Source: JAABRU01 sp050180235 (GTDB taxonomy: Bacteria; Desulfobacterota; Desulfobacteria; Desulfobacterales; Desulfococcaceae). From it: a stretch of DNA of 64,000 bases. The translations under genes were made by a program, and so were the position numbers. Every line of letters begins with the position of its first letter. Position 1 is the first letter of the stretch. The notes beneath the pieces were generated by a model. That model was given only the letters and a program-made list of their open reading frames with translations. It was not told the DNA's origin and made no database searches. This document shows, piece after piece, positions 50,689 to 58,945 of this stretch. The stretch covers positions 1-64,000 of the forward strand of contig JBFXEJ010000005.1 in the NCBI GenBank assembly GCA_050180235.1, given 5' to 3'.

Positions 50689-51912
50689 ATGTCCGTTTAT
50701 TCTTATAAAGCCACTGATTTATCAGGAAAAATCGTCAAAGGCACACTGGACGCGGGAGATGAAAAAACTGCGGTTGGCAAACTGCAGGAAATGGGGTATA
50801 TTCCCATCCGCATTGCACAAAGCGGCGGGGTGCATAAGACATCAGGAATTTCAGCGGGATTTTCTGCAATATTCCAAAGGGTTTCCACAAAAGATGTCAT
50901 GATGTTTACACAGGATTTGTCTGCCCTTCTGGAAGCCGGTCTGCCGGTGGATCGCTCGCTTTCTATTCTGACAGATGTAAGTGAAAATGGAAAATTTGTA
51001 AATATCATTCAGGAGATACGGAAATCTGTGCAGGGAGGAGCTTATCTTTCCGATGCCATGTCAGTACATCCGGAAGCGTTCTCAAAATTTTATGTGAACA
51101 TGGTGCGGGCCGGGGAAGCCGGGGGTGTGCTGGGAACAGTTCTGGAAAGGCTGGGGGAATTTCTGGAAACATCACAGGAATTAAAGGATTATATCCGTTC
51201 CGCGCTGGTTTATCCCCTGTTTCTGCTGTTTGTGGGCGGAATTTCTGTGATTATCCTGCTGGTTTTTGTGATTCCCAAATTTTCTGTCATATTTGCCGAT
51301 ATGGGGCAGGCCATTCCTTTGTCCACCAGAATTCTGCTGGGAATGAGCAGTTTTCTCAAATCCTTCTGGTGGCTGATTTTTCCGGCAGCAGGCGGGGCAG
51401 TAATGGCATTCAGACGGTATGCAGATACACCCGCAGGAAGGCAGCGCATAGACAGATTCAATCTTAGTGTTCCATTGACAGGCGATCTGATTCGCAAAAT
51501 TGAAGTGGCCCGTTTTTCCCGGACTCTCGGCACATTGATGGGAAGCGGCGTTCCCATTCTCCGGGCATTGGAACTGGTCAGGGATATTATAAGCAATACG
51601 GTCATTGCCGGGGCATTGGAAATGGTCAGCGAGCGCGTCAAGGAGGGAGAGAGGCTTTCCAAACCTTTGGAAGATACACAGATTTTCCCCTCTCTTGCTG
51701 TGCAGATGATCATTGTGGGCGAAGAATCCGGAAAACTGGATGAAATGCTGGTGCGGGTCGCACAGAATTATGAAAAAACTGTCCGGAACACAGTGAAAAG
51801 ACTCATCAGTCTTCTGGAGCCTGCCATGATTCTTGTCATGGGGCTTGTGGTTGGATTTATTGTTATTTCCATGCTCATGGCGATTTTCAGCATGAATGAA
51901 ATGCCGTTTTAA
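50689..51912 (+). CDS. gspF: Type II secretion inner-membrane platform protein GspF
   Basis: 407 residues with two homologous T2SSF domains (about 70-195 and 270-395) and three membrane helices (near 175-195, 220-245 and 375-400). Motifs: FTQDLSALLEAGLP, NMVRAGEAGGVLG, and MIIVGEESGKLDEML. The N-terminal segment YSYKATDLSGKIVKG is typical. It anchors the pseudopilus motor and contacts GspE and GspL. Normal length. The gene is 3 bases after the nuclease-like gene, so its expression now depends on the inserted pair's transcript. After it the operon is interrupted for 2.9 kb. Confidence 0.95.
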   Translation: MSVYSYKATDLSGKIVKGTLDAGDEKTAVGKLQEMGYIPIRIAQSGGVHKTSGISAGFSAIFQRVSTKDVMMFTQDLSALLEAGLPVDRSLSILTDVSENGKFVNIIQEIRKSVQGGAYLSDAMSVHPEAFSKFYVNMVRAGEAGGVLGTVLERLGEFLETSQELKDYIRSALVYPLFLLFVGGISVIILLVFVIPKFSVIFADMGQAIPLSTRILLGMSSFLKSFWWLIFPAAGGAVMAFRRYADTPAGRQRIDRFNLSVPLTGDLIRKIEVARFSRTLGTLMGSGVPILRALELVRDIISNTVIAGALEMVSERVKEGERLSKPLEDTQIFPSLAVQMIIVGEESGKLDEMLVRVAQNYEKTVRNTVKRLISLLEPAMILVMGLVVGFIVISMLMAIFSMNEMPF

Positions 51913-51982
51913 TTTGGGATTTTATTTAAAGATTCTGATAAGATACTGTATTGAATGTTATTCGGATTCGTATAATAACTGG

Positions 51983-52472
51983 TTGGGCATCATGAACTTT
52001 CGCCGCCTCATAGGGCTTTTTGCCGTTTGCAGCATTCTTGTCGGATGTACAAGCATTAGCTGTAGATATGCCCCTCCAAAGCCCGGAGACGAGCTACCAA
52101 AGGATTTGCCGATTGGTATGACACTCCAAACCAATCTCGCACTCGTTGGGCTTCTTGACGAAAGCATAGACGATTCATAGATCCACTATCTAAATGTTGT
52201 TGTGCCGCCTGGTTATCGAAACCGTTTCGTAAAACAAAGGGTAACTATTCCAGTGGGCACAAAGTTCCGAGTTATTGGGTACCGCAGACCGCATAATCCA
52301 ATATGCTATTCACACGACTGGGAGGCTGTGCTTGTATCGGAAACCAAGTTCACCGCTGATCGGGACGAAATACATATGAAATTCCCATTGGCACGAAATT
52401 ATGAATTCGTTAGTCGCTAACATGCTGCCCAACCCTTCGCTCAAACGAATTGCTCACTGCGTTCGCAGCCGG
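51983..52472 (+). mobile_element. Integron-type gene cassette without a nearby integrase
   Basis: A cassette boundary G^TTGGGC (51982-51988) lies 4 bases upstream of an ATG, and the ORF ends just before an attC whose R'' box GCCCAAC (52427-52433) is the exact complement of that boundary, as expected for one cassette. About 490 bases. No integrase gene is in the window, and only one attC is seen. Confidence 0.65.
51992..52420 (+). pseudogene. Cassette lipoprotein gene interrupted by an amber stop
   Basis: The first part encodes a lipoprotein: MNFRRLIGLFAVCSILVGC with lipobox LVGC, then a Pro-rich mature start. A TAG at 52178-52180 ends it after 62 residues, but the same frame continues without a shift as HYLNVVVPPGYRNRFVKQRV...NYEFVSR to the stop at 52420. 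The downstream part is well-formed protein. So it is either a pseudogene or read through. Codon use (CGC, CTC, GCC-poor) differs from the gsp genes. Function unknown; small lipoproteins are frequent in integron cassettes. Confidence 0.65.
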
Positions 52473-52478
52473 TTAGCT
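52427..52478 (+). other. attC recombination site
   Basis: R'' GCCCAAC (52427-52433), then CCTTCGCTCAAACG, matching the consensus left half AATTCGTTCAAGC of known attC sites, an internal CTGCG / CGCAG stem, and R' GTTAGCT (52472-52478). At 52 bases it is short for an attC; a GCTAAC...GTTAGC outer inverted repeat adds symmetry. Confidence 0.6.
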
Positions 52479-52505
52479 TATCGTCGGCAAATTTTATATC
52501 AATTT

Positions 52506-52703
52506 ATGGTAAAAGATATGGAAAAAATTAAAAGAAACTTAGATAGTCCGGAAGAAGGAGAAGAACAGCTTTCTCTGTTAATAAAACAGGCAGGTAACGA
52601 AGCTCGAAATCACAGAAAAAAAGTTTTGGACGAGCATTTTGATAAACTGAATAAAATTATAAAACAGGCTGTATCCCGTATTCAGGTAAAGATGCCAACA
52701 TGA
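52506..52703 (+). CDS. Small helical protein upstream of the zeta toxin, antitoxin candidate
   Basis: 65 residues, highly charged and helical (EEGEEQLSLLIKQAGNEARNHRKKVLDEHF, in pieces EEQLSLLIKQ and EARNHRKKVLD). It overlaps the zeta-toxin ATG by 4 bases (ATGA), as typical for coupled toxin-antitoxin genes. No DNA-binding motif recognised. An ATG at 52518 is an alternative start; neither has a good ribosome site. The gene begins just after the attC. Antitoxin role is inferred from position. Confidence 0.55.
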   Translation: MVKDMEKIKRNLDSPEEGEEQLSLLIKQAGNEARNHRKKVLDEHFDKLNKIIKQAVSRIQVKMPT

Positions 52704-53311
52704 CAGCACAGCAGGAAAAACCAAGATTAATCATAGTAGCCGGTCCAAACGGAGCAGGTAAAACGACTATTACAGAAAAACTTCTGCGTCATGAGTGGAT
52801 GCAGGGATGTGAGTATATCAACCCTGATTTAATAGCACAGAATCTGTTTGGAGATTGGAATTCCCCTGAAGCAGTTATCAAAGCGGCGAACACCGCTAAA
52901 AACATTCGGGAGAATTGCTTGAATTCCCTGACCAGTATGGCATTTGAAACGGTATTCTCATCAGATGAAAAAACAGAATTTGTGCAGAAAGCCAAAGCCT
53001 CCGGTTTTTTTATCCGGCTTTTCTTTGTATGCACGAACGATCCGTCAATCAATGCCCAGAGAGTAGCCCAAAGAGTTATGGGCGGCGGACACGATGTTCC
53101 TATCCCAAAGATTATCAGCCGATACTATCGGGCAATTGCCAATTGTGTTCACGTACTGTCTTTGATTGATCGGATGTATTTTTATGATAATTCCGAAACC
53201 AATGCTGATCCTCAATTATTATTCCGAGTATCTGATGGAAAAATTACAAAAATTTATAAAGAGATATCACCTTGGGCAAAATGTATTACAGAAGCTATCC
53301 AGTCCGTTTAA
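52700..53311 (+). CDS. Zeta-toxin-family kinase
   Basis: 203 residues. Zeta-toxin fold: P-loop IIVAGPNGAGKTTITEKLL, the substrate segment YINPDLIAQNLFG, then MAFETVFSSDEK and a later basic segment AQRVAQRVMGGGHDVP followed by ISRYYRA. Zeta toxins phosphorylate UDP-N-acetylglucosamine and block MurA-dependent cell-wall synthesis; related proteins phosphorylate other small molecules. Here the catalytic Asp in NPDLIA and the Arg region RVMGGG are present, so it looks intact. Paired with the small gene upstream. Located inside the gsp operon, 612 bases. Confidence 0.85.
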   Translation: MTAQQEKPRLIIVAGPNGAGKTTITEKLLRHEWMQGCEYINPDLIAQNLFGDWNSPEAVIKAANTAKNIRENCLNSLTSMAFETVFSSDEKTEFVQKAKASGFFIRLFFVCTNDPSINAQRVAQRVMGGGHDVPIPKIISRYYRAIANCVHVLSLIDRMYFYDNSETNADPQLLFRVSDGKITKIYKEISPWAKCITEAIQSV

Positions 53312-53399
53312 GTTCAGATGATCAAACTATATCAAAGGAAGTGAGTGAAATTTGCCAAATAGGCGATCAACCGGACATAGTATATCGCATACTCCGGTT

Positions 53400-53584
53400 A
53401 GGGTCTGTATCAAAATAAACTGTTGCAAACCCTGAGGGTTTCCGGACGGAAAAATTGTACAGGTTATTTTTTACAAGCCCTTAGTGTCTTTATCAAAATG
53501 ACCTGTTATAAGCCCTGAGGGTTTTCAAAACATCAGGGTTTCCTTACAGGAAAATTGTACAGGTTATTTTTTTACAAGCCTTAG
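53400..53584. repeat. Two tandem family VI repeats
   Basis: AGGGTCTGTATCAAAATAA then GAGGGTTTCC...AATTGTACAGGTTATTTTTTA, repeated once more (TATCAAAATGACCTGTTATAA...) with TTTACAAGCC(C)TTAG after each. Related copies are at 31625 and, in short form, 9297-9335. Confidence 0.7.
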
Positions 53585-53657
53585 CTTATTTAGTTAGCAT
53601 CTTTGATAACGATAATTCCGTAAAGGCGTTTGAATTATTATTATAAAAAAACAGAAT

Positions 53658-53841
53658 ATGCGATTCGGCAATCAGCCATCTTTAAAGACAAATCAGGAAT
53701 ATTTGAAAAAAATATGAACTGTTTTCAGATGATTTTTACAGACTTTTCAATGAAGGAAAAGCAGGAGATGATGAGGAGATGTTTGAATGGAAGGCATCAA
53801 TGGCAGCAGACCAAAGAATATCTGAATTTTTTTATAAATAA
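53658..53841 (+). pseudogene. Frameshifted small gene of an antitoxin-like type
   Basis: From ATG 53658 the frame reads MRFGNQPSLKTNQEYLKK and then hits a stop, but deleting one A from the run of seven (at about 53703-53709) continues YELFSDDFYRLFNEGKAG, then DDEEMFEWKASMAADQ to a TAA at 53841. The result is a continuous 60-residue acidic protein of the kind with an EFYRxFxxGxxGDxxxFxW pattern found in small antitoxin-like genes. Function unknown. Could be a sequencing error, programmed shift or true loss. Confidence 0.6.
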
Positions 53842-53843
53842 AT

Positions 53844-54039
53844 GATGTTACGCCGTTTCGTCACTCCGGCGAAAGCCGGAGTCCATAACACTTTGAAAAA
53901 AATGGATTCATGCTTTCACCAGAATGACAGGAGATGGTGATTTTTCGGTCATACCGGAGAAAGCCTGTATGAGTAACCATTTAATATTACTGGATTCAGG
54001 CTTTCGCCGGAATGACGGTGAAAAGGGCGGCGTAACATC
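53844..54039. repeat. GATGTTACGCC inverted-repeat element (196 bp)
   Basis: Ends GATGTTACGCCG / CGGCGTAACATC, internal CACTCCGGCGAAAGCCGGAG palindromes of the widespread GCGAAAGCCGG type. No clear target duplication. Confidence 0.6.
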
Positions 54040-54189
54040 AGTAAATAATCCGGAGTCAGGCAAAAGTTGATAATTGCAATGATTCATTCATATTTTGAGT
54101 CTGTTAAAAAAATAATCCAAAATAATTCTTTGGTTATCTGTGCCAATATCAGTTATTAAATAAAAAAATATATTTCAGGGAGTGAGAAA

Positions 54190-54519
54190 ATGGAACTTGG
54201 AATAAATTCACAACCAACAGTATATGAGAAACAGCTTATCGGAATTATCCGCAGATTGCCGGAGGAACGGATATCTCAGGTTATTGATTTTGCAAAATTT
54301 CTTGAATTTCAGGGCCAAAATGTATCCGATAAACTGATACATCAGGATGAAACTGAGCAGGAAATTGCACAAGAGAATGCCCGATGGGATACACTGCTGG
54401 CAACGGATGAATCTCAAAGACTGCTTGAGAAAATGGCAGATGAGGCATTGGCAGAAATTCAGGCGGGCAATTCAAAACCCATGATTTTCAATAAAGAAGG
54501 ACAGTTGAAACCTGGATGA
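54190..54519 (+). CDS. Antitoxin of a RelE/ParE-type pair
   Basis: 109 residues. The N-terminal third RLPEERISQVIDFAKFLEFQ is the helical motif seen in small DUF2281/antitoxin-like proteins; the rest is acidic with a helical EKMADEALAEIQAGN segment. Not a canonical VapB or HigA, so the antitoxin call rests on context: the toxin-like gene overlaps it by 4 bases. Start follows CAGGGAGTGAG. Lies inside the gsp operon, between gspF and gspG, same strand. Confidence 0.7.
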   Translation: MELGINSQPTVYEKQLIGIIRRLPEERISQVIDFAKFLEFQGQNVSDKLIHQDETEQEIAQENARWDTLLATDESQRLLEKMADEALAEIQAGNSKPMIFNKEGQLKPG

Positions 54520-54785
54520 ATTCGCATACTCTGGCAAAATTTTGGGAATTTTATTATTGTCTGCCCGTATTGGTTCAGAGAAAAGCGGATAAAGCATATC
54601 AAATATGGTGCGAAAATCCGGGAGCATCCGGCTTATACTTCAAGCGTGTCGGCAAAACACGTCCTGTTTATTCAGTTCGTATCGGAGATGACTATCGGGC
54701 ATTGGGATTGCTGCACGGTGATACAGTGACATGGTTTTGGATTGGTACTCATGATGACTACATGAGGTTGCTGAAACATATGTGA
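54516..54785 (+). CDS. RelE/ParE-superfamily toxin
   Basis: 89 residues of the RelE/ParE beta-alpha fold. Seen: helical N-terminal half, then FKRVGKTRPVYSVRIGDDYRALGLLHGDTVTWFWIGTHDDYMRLL, read here in parts VYSVRIGDDYRALG and WFWIGTHDDY, which are the central strands and C-terminal His/Asp/Tyr of these RNases or gyrase inhibitors. Key basic residues Arg are present. ATGA overlap with the antitoxin shows translational coupling. Length is normal. Target (ribosome-bound mRNA or gyrase) cannot be told. Confidence 0.8.
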   Translation: MNSHTLAKFWEFYYCLPVLVQRKADKAYQIWCENPGASGLYFKRVGKTRPVYSVRIGDDYRALGLLHGDTVTWFWIGTHDDYMRLLKHM

Positions 54786-54852
54786 TAATAAATGGTTAAA
54801 ATTCTGTCCCGGAATTCATTCCGGGCTTTTATATCAACAGGAGCATATAAAC

Positions 54853-55278
54853 ATGAAAAAAATGTCAAGGAAAGAAAAAGGATTCACCCTGATAGAAGTG
54901 CTGATTGTAATGGTGATTCTCGGACTGCTGGCCGCTCTGGTCGGGCCGAAGATGTTCGGCAAAACCGGAAAGGCAAAACAGAAAGCCGCCAAATCCCAGA
55001 TAAGTCTGTTTGAGACAGCCATTGACACCTACAGGCTGGATATGGGAAAATTTCCTTCTGATTTCAAAGAACTGCGGGAAAAGCCACAGAATCCCGGCAA
55101 ATGGGAGGGGCCGTATCTGCCCAAGGAAATTCCTCTGGATCCCTGGGGAAAGGCATATGAATACAAAACTCCCGGAGATCATGGTGCTTATGATATTATT
55201 TCCTACGGAGCGGACGGAATTCCGGACGGCGAAGGGGAAAACGAGGATATTGTGAGCTGGAAAGACATTGGACAATGA
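54853..55278 (+). CDS. gspG: Major pseudopilin GspG
   Basis: 141 residues. Type IV prepilin leader KEKG^FTLIEVLIVMVILGLLAALVGP is cleaved before Phe by prepilin peptidase, which also methylates it. The C-terminal domain has DPWGKAYEYKTPGDHG and SYGADG with the calcium-site DG pattern (PDGEGENEDI), typical of GspG. It forms the main shaft of the pseudopilus. The start has CAGGAGC upstream. gspH overlaps its stop by 4 bases. Confidence 0.95.
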   Translation: MKKMSRKEKGFTLIEVLIVMVILGLLAALVGPKMFGKTGKAKQKAAKSQISLFETAIDTYRLDMGKFPSDFKELREKPQNPGKWEGPYLPKEIPLDPWGKAYEYKTPGDHGAYDIISYGADGIPDGEGENEDIVSWKDIGQ

Positions 55279-55778
55279 TCCCTCATTCGGATGCCAGGGG
55301 ATTTTCCCTTTTTGAGATGATTGTTGTCCTTATTATCATCAGTCTGATGACTGTCCTGATTGTTCCCCAACTGACCGGGACTTTGATGAAAATGAACGCA
55401 AAAACATCTGCCAAAAAGGTGGCTGCATCTCTTCGCTATGCCCGGAGCAGGGCTGTGGCTGAAAAAATCCCTTATGTATCTGTCTTTGATTTGGATACAA
55501 ACCGTGTTTCTGTGATGGATTACCGGCAATGGACAGATATTTCAGAATCCGGGAAAAGTTTTTTTTCTGCCAAATCCGGGGCAAAGGTGTATAATCTGCC
55601 CGATGGCGTGCATTTTGAAAAAAACAGAAGACATAGATTTGACAATATATCTGATCAGATTGCTTTCTATCCCACGGGCGGATGCAGCGGCGGCGATATT
55701 GTCATTACAGATGAACAGGATCGGAAATATACGGTTCATGCCGATTTTATCACCGGTGCTGTTGAAATGATCGAATGA
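55275..55778 (+). CDS. gspH: Minor pseudopilin GspH
   Basis: 167 residues. Prepilin motif ARG^FSLFEMIVVLIIISLM. After the hydrophobic helix comes an Arg-rich segment SLRYARSRAVAEK, typical of GspH, then a beta domain (FDLDTNRVSVMDYRQW). Minor pseudopilins sit at the pseudopilus tip. It overlaps gspG and gspI by ATGA, consistent with a tightly packed operon and coupled translation. Confidence 0.88.
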   Translation: MIPHSDARGFSLFEMIVVLIIISLMTVLIVPQLTGTLMKMNAKTSAKKVAASLRYARSRAVAEKIPYVSVFDLDTNRVSVMDYRQWTDISESGKSFFSAKSGAKVYNLPDGVHFEKNRRHRFDNISDQIAFYPTGGCSGGDIVITDEQDRKYTVHADFITGAVEMIE

Positions 55779-56260
55779 TCATGAAAAACGGCATATTATA
55801 CAGCAGAACAAACTTCCAGTCTGTTCGTAAAATGAAAAACAGTGTTTTCACAAATCACGGATTCACCCTGATTGAAACCCTGACAGCCATGATGATTCTC
55901 GCTATTTCCCTGGTCAGCATCTTCCAGCTTTTTTCCGGAGGACTGAATTCGGAAAGACTGGCGGAGAATTATACACATGCCATATTTCACGCCAGAGAAA
56001 AAATGGAAGAGATTCTGCTGTACAGGGAAATGGCAGACGGTGAATTTGAAGGGGATTTCGGGGACGGATTCCGCTGGAAAGCCGCTGTTTCGGCCATTAT
56101 TTCTGATGAAACAGACAAAGACAGCGGCGTGCCGGAAGAGCCAAATCATCTTTTTCATGTGTCCGTATCTGTGTTCTGGGATGCCGGAGAACGTGAGCGG
56201 TCGTATGAAATCAGCACAGTTAATATGGCCCGTAAAATCAGTGATGAAAAAAAAGGATAA
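55775..56260 (+). CDS. gspI: Minor pseudopilin GspI
   Basis: 161 residues from the overlapping ATG; the prepilin motif HG^FTLIETLTAMMILAISLVS begins at residue 29, giving an unusually long leader. An in-frame ATG at 55832 (MKNSVFTNHG) would give the usual short leader and may be the real start. The C-terminal part is a short beta domain. GspI starts the tip complex with GspJ, GspK. It overlaps gspH by 4 bases and gspJ by 17. Confidence 0.85.
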   Translation: MIMKNGILYSRTNFQSVRKMKNSVFTNHGFTLIETLTAMMILAISLVSIFQLFSGGLNSERLAENYTHAIFHAREKMEEILLYREMADGEFEGDFGDGFRWKAAVSAIISDETDKDSGVPEEPNHLFHVSVSVFWDAGERERSYEISTVNMARKISDEKKG

Positions 56261-56924
56261 GCACAACTGTGGATTCACCCTGCTGGAACTGCTGATTTCA
56301 CTGACCATTGTCGCTGTGATTGTGGTGCTGATATTCAGCGCGCTCCGCATCGGTGTCAGAGCATGGGAAAAAGGTGAGGAAAATGTGGAAGCACGGCAAA
56401 GGTACCGGATTGTTCTGAACCTGATGCGCCAGCAGTTGGCGGCAGTCTGTCTCTCTGTTTCCGGAACAGGAGAAAACCGGTCAGTCCTGTTCAAAGGGGA
56501 TGAGGGTTTTGTGGAATTCATTTCCCGGAGATCTTTGATGCCCGACAGTACCGCAGGCATTGTATATATCCGGTATCAGACGGAATCTGACAAAAACTCT
56601 GTCCGTTTATCCCTGTATGAGAAAAACATGGTGGTGCTGAAAAATGTGGCAGATATGGAAGTTCCTGCTCCGGATGATTATTATGAGCTGATAAGGGATA
56701 TGGCGGATTTCGGATTTGAGTATCTGAAAGAATCTGCGGATGACAAATCAGGTGAGATAAAAATGGAATGGCAGCCAGCATGGGATTTGGAAAAGGATAA
56801 AGGTTTTCCACGTGCGGTCAGAATCCGTTTTCGCTCAGACAAAGCATCTGCTGCCGTGTATGTGATTGTTCCCATACGGGGAGGAAGTCTGCCAAGTCAG
56901 GAAGTTTTCGGAGGATTAAACTGA
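56244..56924 (+). CDS. gspJ: Minor pseudopilin GspJ
   Basis: 226 residues. Prepilin motif NCG^FTLLELLISLTIVAVIVVLIF, then LRIGVRAWEKGEENVEARQRYRIVLNLMRQQL, a helix typical of GspJ, and a large beta domain with VEFISRRSL and VRIRFRSD. Start ATG at 56244 overlaps gspI and gives a proper leader. After it the operon is interrupted by an Rpn-family gene before gspK. Confidence 0.9.
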   Translation: MKKKDKHNCGFTLLELLISLTIVAVIVVLIFSALRIGVRAWEKGEENVEARQRYRIVLNLMRQQLAAVCLSVSGTGENRSVLFKGDEGFVEFISRRSLMPDSTAGIVYIRYQTESDKNSVRLSLYEKNMVVLKNVADMEVPAPDDYYELIRDMADFGFEYLKESADDKSGEIKMEWQPAWDLEKDKGFPRAVRIRFRSDKASAAVYVIVPIRGGSLPSQEVFGGLN

Positions 56925-56958
56925 GAATCCGCATATCCGATAAGGATAAATTTTGAAA

Positions 56959-57846
56959 ATGAAACACCGGATCGATCCAAAAGTAGACTGTGTTTTCAAG
57001 AGTATACTCGGAAAAGAGGAAAACAGGAATCTTCTGATCCATTTTCTTAATGCGGTGCTGGAACCCGCAGAGGGAATACGGATAAAGGATGTCAAAATAC
57101 TCAATCCCTACAATGAAAAAGAGTTCATTGGAGCCAAACTGACAGTTGTGGATGTTAAGGCACTTGATGAAAAGGGAAAACGTTATCAGATTGAAATACA
57201 GATGGCGTTACATCCCGCCATGTCATCAAGAATGCTGTTCACCTGGAGCAGCATCTACCATTCACAGATCCGTGAGGGGGATGATTATGCCAAACTGCAT
57301 CCCGTGATTTCCGTATGGATAGTGGATGGAAACCTGTTTCCGGAGAAAGATGACTGTCATCTTTCCTTTCAGGTGTATGATAAAACGCACAGCACTTTGC
57401 TGACAGATCATCTGAATATTCATGTTCTGCAACTTCCCAAATGGAAACAGGGTGATAAAGTCAGAAGCGAAAAGGATCGGTGGATTTATTTTTTCAAAGA
57501 GGGAGAAAATATTGATACGGACAGTCTTCCCAAAATTCTTGACACAGAGGAGATGAGGCAGGCCATGAAAGTACTGCAGAATTTTTCAAAAAATCAGAAA
57601 GAGTGGCTTTTGTATCAAAGCCGGCTGGATGCCATACTGGAGCGGAACACATGGCTCCGGACAATTGATCAGACGAAGAAAGAACTTGTGAAAACCCGGA
57701 AGGAGATTGATAAAACCCGGAAGGAGGCAGAGAAAACCCGGAAGAGAGCGGAACGTTCAGAAAAAGAAAAGCTACAGACTGAGAAAAAACTCAGGCATCT
57801 CCAGTCTCTGCTTAAAGAAAAAGGGATAGAGATTAAAGAGTTGTGA
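56959..57846 (+). CDS. Rpn-family recombination-promoting nuclease / PD-(D/E)xK transposase-like protein
   Basis: 295 residues. The N-terminal half is the Rpn/PDDEXK_2 nuclease: start IDPKVDCVFKSILGKEENR with the first Asp, LLIHFLNAVL, then VDVKALDEKGKRYQIEIQM with the D...ExQ active site, and RMLFTWSSIYHSQI. The C-terminus is a long Lys/Glu coiled coil with three repeats of KTRKE(I/A)(D/E). Such proteins can raise RecA-independent recombination in E. coli and are common, mobile accessory genes. It lies between gspJ and gspK, 34 and 13 bases away, and would be cotranscribed with them. ATG 56959 is preferred over TTG 56953. No role in secretion is expected. Confidence 0.88.
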   Translation: MKHRIDPKVDCVFKSILGKEENRNLLIHFLNAVLEPAEGIRIKDVKILNPYNEKEFIGAKLTVVDVKALDEKGKRYQIEIQMALHPAMSSRMLFTWSSIYHSQIREGDDYAKLHPVISVWIVDGNLFPEKDDCHLSFQVYDKTHSTLLTDHLNIHVLQLPKWKQGDKVRSEKDRWIYFFKEGENIDTDSLPKILDTEEMRQAMKVLQNFSKNQKEWLLYQSRLDAILERNTWLRTIDQTKKELVKTRKEIDKTRKEAEKTRKRAERSEKEKLQTEKKLRHLQSLLKEKGIEIKEL

Positions 57847-57859
57847 TAAGGAAGCAATA

Positions 57860-58945
57860 ATGATGAACGAAAGAGGCATTGCCCTTTTCATTGTCCTGTG
57901 GGTGCTGGCCCTGCTTTCTGTGATTGCGGGACAGTTCTGCCATGCCATGCGCACAGAGATAAATATCACCCGGAATTTTTCAGAAGAAACAAGATGTTAT
58001 TATATTGCTAAAGCAGGGCTGAATATTGCTCTGGCAGAACTGATACGCTCCCGGACGCGTCCCGGAACCCAGGCATCTGAGGGAACTGCTTTTCAGACAG
58101 AGGGTGACAAAAGGCTTTTCCCTGTCAGAAAAACCAAAGGGGTTTCTGCTTCCGGGGAGAAAAAAAAGGACGATATTGACACAGAGAGCGAAGTCATCCT
58201 ATGGCGGGTCAATACGGACATTCCGCCTGTGCCTTTTGCGGATGGAAATTTTACTGTGCATATGGGCAATGAAAGCGGGAAAATTGATATTAACCGGGCA
58301 GATGAACGGATGCTGAAAATGATACTCGGTTCTTTTGACATGGATGAAAAGACAGTTGAAATTATTGCTGATTCCATTCTGGACTGGCGGGATGCGGATG
58401 ATCTGCACAGGATTAACGGTGCGGAGAATAAATATTATCAGTCCCTTCCCAATCCCTATTCTGCCAAAAACGGAAATTTTGATTCTCCGGAGGAACTTCT
58501 TCTGGTAAAGGGAATGACTCCGGAGATTTTTTACGGGGGGCTGAGTGAAATGCTGACCGTGCATTCAGATCCGGCACAGGGAGAAACAAACAGAATCAAT
58601 ATCAATGCCGCATCAGCGAAAATGCTGATGGCTCTGCCCGGAATGACTGAGGAACTGGTAACTGCCCTGGCTGAGTACCGGAAGGAAAAGGATTTCAAAG
58701 CAATCAGCCAACTGATACCCATTCTGGGAGATGAGGTCTATGCCGCTGTATCCCCGTATCTTTCTGTTCAGTTATCAGATGTTTATACTATCCGCTCGGA
58801 AGGATCTGTTTCAGACAGTTCTGCAAGGGAAGGCGTATGCGCTGTGGTAAAAATTGATCCGCGTCTGAAAGAGCGTTATACTGTGATGCAGTGGACTGAC
58901 AGTCTGGAATATCCGCTGTATGCCCATACGGAGGCCGGAAAGTGA
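57860..58945 (+). CDS. gspK: Minor pseudopilin GspK
   Basis: 361 residues. Prepilin-type start RG^IALFIVLWVLALLSVIAGQF. The large domain contains SGKIDINRADERML and a second helix-hairpin-helix-like ININAASAKMLMALPGM, typical of the T2SSK family, plus DWRDADDLHR with acidic calcium-type residues. GspK caps the pseudopilus tip with GspI and GspJ. Start ATG 57860; the next codon is also ATG. gspL follows with a GTGA overlap. Confidence 0.92.
   Translation: MMNERGIALFIVLWVLALLSVIAGQFCHAMRTEINITRNFSEETRCYYIAKAGLNIALAELIRSRTRPGTQASEGTAFQTEGDKRLFPVRKTKGVSASGEKKKDDIDTESEVILWRVNTDIPPVPFADGNFTVHMGNESGKIDINRADERMLKMILGSFDMDEKTVEIIADSILDWRDADDLHRINGAENKYYQSLPNPYSAKNGNFDSPEELLLVKGMTPEIFYGGLSEMLTVHSDPAQGETNRININAASAKMLMALPGMTEELVTALAEYRKEKDFKAISQLIPILGDEVYAAVSPYLSVQLSDVYTIRSEGSVSDSSAREGVCAVVKIDPRLKERYTVMQWTDSLEYPLYAHTEAGK

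Noticed and set aside
53630..53845. 71-codon frame MNYYYKKTEYAIRQSAIF
   Set aside because: A different frame with a single-base shift gives a far more protein-like product (53658-53841).
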